NCBI GenBank assembly: GCA_035540495.1 | Contig: DATLGL010000041.1 | Location: 1 to 12,520, forward strand | Length of the DNA: 12,520 nucleotides | Origin: DASVEG01 sp035540495 | GTDB lineage: Bacteria; Actinomycetota; Acidimicrobiia; Acidimicrobiales; CADCTF01 | Reading direction: 5' to 3' | Part shown: in pieces, positions 10,733 through 12,520 of the stretch | How the letters are laid out: every line of letters begins with the position of its first letter | Numbering within the stretch: the first letter of the stretch is position 1 | Position numbers and translations under genes: made by a program | Notes under the pieces: generated by a model | The model's input: the letters and a program-made list of their open reading frames with translations, nothing else | What the model was told of the DNA's origin: nothing | Databases searched by the model: none

Positions 10733-10746
10733 AACCTGATCAGGTT
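10733..10746. promoter_or_regulatory. 14-bp perfect palindrome, operator-like
   Basis: AACCTGATCAGGTT is fully self-complementary. It overlaps the candidate -10 box of the trnW-secE promoter and is relatively AT-rich in a GC-rich gap. A dimeric DNA-binding protein is the obvious candidate ligand. Confidence 0.45.
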
Positions 10747-10769
10747 ACAGGGTCAGCGGCCGCTGTCCC
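10742..10769 (-). promoter_or_regulatory. Candidate promoter for trnW-secE-nusG-rplKA
   Basis: On the minus strand GGGACA (10769-10764) and TAACCT (10747-10742) are separated by 16 nt. Matches to consensus are 4 of 6 and 3 of 6. Transcription would start near 10735, about 34 nt before the tRNA. The spacer contains the palindrome CAGCGGCCGCTG (10754-10765). Confidence 0.35.
10754..10765. other. 12-bp perfect palindrome after the anti-sigma gene
   Basis: CAGCGGCCGCTG lies 13 nt past the anti-sigma stop. With flanking GGG and CCC around an A-A mismatch it can form a GC-rich hairpin without a U-run, so it might also weakly terminate the sigma/anti-sigma transcript. Confidence 0.4.
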
Positions 10770-10778
10770 ATCGGAGCG

Positions 10779-11138
10779 TCACGCAGCCAACCTCGTGTCG
10801 CGGACTCGGCGGGCGAGGAGGATGGCTCCTACGGCGCCGGCCGCGGTGGCGGCGGCGATCCCGCCGGCGTAGGCGACGTAGCGACCCTGGACGAGCGAGC
10901 GGACCGCCCGCCGCTCCCCTGCCGCCTCGATGCCCGCGAGGATGTCGGACAGGAGGCCGGGGGCCGGCTCGAGGACCTGCGTGCGGAGCTGGTGGAGCGC
11001 CTTCAGGAGCTTCCGGTACTGAACGAGCTCGGCCTGGCAACGCAGGCAGGAGTCGACATGACGGGCGACTCGGCGGTCGCTGGGGGCGCTGCCGTCGACG
11101 ATGCCGGGCAGCAGTTCGACGACCTCCTCACACCGCAT
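10779..11138 (-). CDS. Zinc-binding membrane-anchored anti-sigma factor
   Basis: A 119-residue protein that should hold the neighbouring sigma factor inactive at the membrane. The N-terminal zinc-dependent anti-sigma domain has the signature His27-x3-Cys31-x2-Cys34, plus Cys3 as the likely fourth ligand. Then come a helical stretch (37-57) and a linker. One membrane segment at about 88-109 (YAGGIAAATAAGAVGAILLA) is followed by a short, basic C-terminus, so there is almost no extracytoplasmic domain to sense a signal outside. The ATG at 11138 has GGAGGAGGT 8 nt upstream and overlaps the end of the sigma gene by 11 nt, the normal coupled arrangement. An upstream in-frame extension through the sigma gene is rejected because it lacks family sequence. 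Confidence 0.88.
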   Translation of the reverse strand: MRCEEVVELLPGIVDGSAPSDRRVARHVDSCLRCQAELVQYRKLLKALHQLRTQVLEPAPGLLSDILAGIEAAGERRAVRSLVQGRYVAYAGGIAAATAAGAVGAILLARRVRDTRLAA

Positions 11139-11724
11139 GGGCGTCGACCTCCTCCCCGCGCATCGGGAAGAGCCTCTCCCGCAGCTGGTGACGAGCCCGG
11201 TGGAGACGCACCTTGGCGGCCGATTCGGTGATGCCGAGTTCCTCGGCGATCTGCTCGTGGGGCAGGTCGTACACGTCTCGGAGGACGACGACCGCGCGGA
11301 GCTTCGGGGGAAGGTGCGCGAGCGCGGCACTGACCCGGTCGCGGAGCAGCGATGCGTCCGCGCGCTCCTCCGGATCGATGTCGGGGTTGTCGTCCGACAG
11401 CGAGTGCTGGTCGTCGATGTCGTCGTGACGGTGCCGCTTGCGCTTGCCGAGCGCGGTGGCGGCGCAGTTCGCGGTGATGCGGTAGAGCCAGGTGCTGAAC
11501 TGGGCGTCCCCGCGGAACTTCGGTAGGCCCTTGTAGGCCCGCAGATAGGCCTCTTGCACCACGTCTCTCGCGTCCTCCTCGTTCCCGGTCAACCGGAGGG
11601 CGAGGGTGTACGTGTCGGCGTACGTGAGCTTCACCAGCTCGTCGAACGCCCCGCGATCACCGGACTTCGCCTTCGTGACCAGTTCGGCCACCTCGGTTGG
11701 CATCGCTTCGTTGGACACGTCCAC
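11128..11724 (-). CDS. RNA polymerase ECF-family sigma factor
   Basis: A 198-residue alternative sigma factor with only regions 2 and 4, as in ECF sigma factors. Region 2 is at about 26-92 (AFDELVKLTYADTYTLALRL, then EEDARDVVQEAYLRAYKGL and FSTWLYRITANCA). A polar Asp/His/Arg-rich linker covers 93-125. Region 4 is at about 128-186, with a helix-turn-helix around LPHEQIAEELGITESAAKVRLHRAR. The start is given as GTG at 11724, the first start codon after the in-frame TGA of the upstream gene. GTG at 11718 and ATG at 11703 are alternatives, and none has a strong Shine-Dalgarno. A TAACGT box 8 nt before the GTG would allow a nearly leaderless transcript. The stop overlaps the anti-sigma gene. The ECF subgroup and regulon cannot be judged from sequence alone. 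Confidence 0.92.
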   Translation of the reverse strand: MDVSNEAMPTEVAELVTKAKSGDRGAFDELVKLTYADTYTLALRLTGNEEDARDVVQEAYLRAYKGLPKFRGDAQFSTWLYRITANCAATALGKRKRHRHDDIDDQHSLSDDNPDIDPEERADASLLRDRVSAALAHLPPKLRAVVVLRDVYDLPHEQIAEELGITESAAKVRLHRARHQLRERLFPMRGEEVDAHAV

Positions 11725-11745
11725 TGTGGAAAACGTTACGCGCGA

Positions 11746-12213
11746 TCAACCGGCGTCGGGTGTGAGCCAGTTGAGGAGCAGGGTGGCGACCAGGGCCGGG
11801 TGCTTCCGGTGGGCGCTGTGGCCGCCCGGGACGGAGCCGGGCTGGGCCCGCCACTCGTACGCGGCCCGCTTCTGGTCGTCGTACGGCACGAGATCGTCGT
11901 CTTCGCAGATCACGGCGATGCGAGGTTCGCCGCCCGGCACCTCGGCACCCTCGGCCGGCACGGCAGGCGGTGCCGCGATCGTCGCCAACCCGAACGCTGC
12001 GCCGGGGTGCGCGGTGGCGAAGCGGCGCACCGCGACGCCGGCCGCGTCGTAGCCGACCAGCACTGTCTCGCCGTCCGCGACCTGCTCGGGCGGTATCGAC
12101 CCGCCAGGGGGAACACGAAGGGCGAGGGCTGTGTGCCCTCGCCCTTCCAACACCTCGATGAGTTCGTTCCACTCGCCGTCGCCTGACGACGCGACGAGCA
12201 GGAACTGCGTTAT
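11746..12213 (-). CDS. Small alpha/beta-hydrolase-like protein without a standard start codon
   Basis: About 155 residues with an alpha/beta-hydrolase layout. It has a first strand QFLLVAS, a helix WNELIEVLEGRGH, a nucleophile-elbow-like VLVGYDAAG (52-59), an acid region CEDDDLVPYDDQ (103-114) and a C-terminal GGH (His132). The elbow has Asp56 where most hydrolases have Ser, as in haloalkane-dehalogenase-type enzymes, and no cap domain is visible. The family resemblance is from memory and catalytic activity is uncertain. The coding frame should begin right at the rpmG end, but no ATG, GTG or TTG is available there. The best-placed codon is ATA (12213-12211), 5 nt after GGAG and overlapping the rpmG TAA. 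A GTG at codon 21 would remove the first strand. It may use a rare start or be decaying. It lies 21 nt upstream of the sigma gene in the same frame. Confidence 0.7.
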   Translation of the reverse strand: MTQFLLVASSGDGEWNELIEVLEGRGHTALALRVPPGGSIPPEQVADGETVLVGYDAAGVAVRRFATAHPGAAFGLATIAAPPAVPAEGAEVPGGEPRIAVICEDDDLVPYDDQKRAAYEWRAQPGSVPGGHSAHRKHPALVATLLLNWLTPDAG

Positions 12214-12374
12214 CGGGTCTCCTTGTGCACCGTGTGGGTGCGGTCCCACCGGCAGTACTTCTTGAGCTCGATGCGCTCGCGGTCGTTCACCTTGTTCTTC
12301 ATGGTGATGTAGTTGCGCCGCTTGCACTGCTCGCAGGCGAGGGTCACCTGGACCCGCTTCTCGTTCTTGGCCAT
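12210..12374 (-). CDS. rpmG: Large-subunit ribosomal protein bL33
   Basis: A 54-residue L33 of the 50S subunit near the E site. The protein has the family pattern MAKNEKRVQVTLACEQCKRR, then NYITMKNK, then ELKKYC and HKETR. The first zinc pair Cys14-x2-Cys17 is intact. Of the second pair only Cys41 remains, because residue 44 is Asp (CRWD) where zinc-binding relatives have Cys. It is therefore an intermediate between the zinc-binding and zinc-free forms. The ATG at 12374 lies 13 nt after the tuf stop, with a weak GAAGAG ribosome-binding site, so the gene is the second member of a tuf-rpmG unit. The TAA stop shares bases with the presumed start of the next gene. Confidence 0.95.
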   Translation of the reverse strand: MAKNEKRVQVTLACEQCKRRNYITMKNKVNDRERIELKKYCRWDRTHTVHKETR

Positions 12375-12387
12375 CGGTGCTCTTCTC

Positions 12388-12520
12388 TTACTTGAGGATC
12401 TTGGTGACTCGGCCCGAGGCGACCGTGCGGCCACCCTCACGGATAGCGAACCGCAGGCCCTCGTCCATCGCGATCGGCTGGATCAACTCCACCGTGATCG
12501 CCGTCTGATCGCCCGGCATC
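12388..12520 (-). CDS. tuf: Elongation factor Tu (EF-Tu), 3' end, cut at the window edge
   Basis: Only the last 43 codons of the gene for the aminoacyl-tRNA carrier GTPase are present. The reading frame from the window edge gives PGDQTAITVELIQPIAMDEG, then LRFAIREGGRTVASGRVTKILK and TAA, the domain 3 C-terminus of bacterial EF-Tu. It ends 13 nt before rpmG, so the two are likely cotranscribed. The GTPase domain lies outside the window. Confidence 0.97.
   Translation of the reverse strand, partial: MPGDQTAITVELIQPIAMDEGLRFAIREGGRTVASGRVTKILK

Noticed and set aside
11139..11330. A longer anti-sigma protein starting inside the sigma gene.
   Set aside because: The extension is an out-of-frame reading of sigma region 4, and the ATG at 11138 has an excellent ribosome-binding site.
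12210..12440. A 76-residue L33 starting upstream inside tuf.
   Set aside because: The extra residues overlap tuf in another frame. The ATG at 12374 gives the normal 54-residue protein.

Overview
The window is a high-GC (mostly G/C third positions) bacterial segment carrying the core transcription and translation cluster. The organism is almost certainly an actinobacterium. RpoC has the long charged coiled-coil insertion near its N-terminal zinc finger that is typical of actinobacterial beta'. NusG has the acidic N-terminal extension common in the phylum. The candidate -10 boxes are of the TAnnnT type. An Acidimicrobiia-like lineage is my guess, but I cannot verify it without a database search.

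Almost everything lies on the minus strand, so it reads from right to left. At 12520-11746 the order is tuf (3' end only), rpmG (L33) and a short alpha/beta-hydrolase-like gene with no ordinary start codon. At 11724-10779 lies an ECF sigma factor overlapping its zinc-binding membrane anti-sigma factor by 11 nt. After 77 nt rich in palindromes come tRNA-Trp(CCA), secE, nusG, rplK and rplA (10701-8224). One plus-strand gene (about 7462-8217) of the antibiotic-biosynthesis-monooxygenase type then splits the ribosomal cluster. It converges on rplA with 6 nt between the stop codons and lies divergent from rplJ. At 7202-6055 are rplJ and rplL, behind a well-formed L10 leader and a hairpin that sequesters the rplJ ribosome-binding site. 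After a 284-nt gap with hairpins and two candidate promoters come rpoB (complete) and rpoC (first 725 codons, cut by the window edge).

The genes work together as follows. EF-Tu, L33, L11, L1, L10 and L12 belong to the ribosome and its factor-binding stalk. NusG couples RNA polymerase to the ribosome or Rho. SecE is part of the membrane translocon. RpoB and RpoC form the catalytic core of RNA polymerase. The less ordinary material is accessory to this: the sigma/anti-sigma pair and hydrolase inserted between rpmG and trnW, the plus-strand gene between rplA and rplJ, an SPD-repeat tail on L10, an L33 that has lost one zinc cysteine, and a regulatory-looking rplJ upstream region. I see no CRISPR array, insertion sequence or phage gene. 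I do not see a clearly new multi-gene system; the most unusual elements are listed as separate findings.
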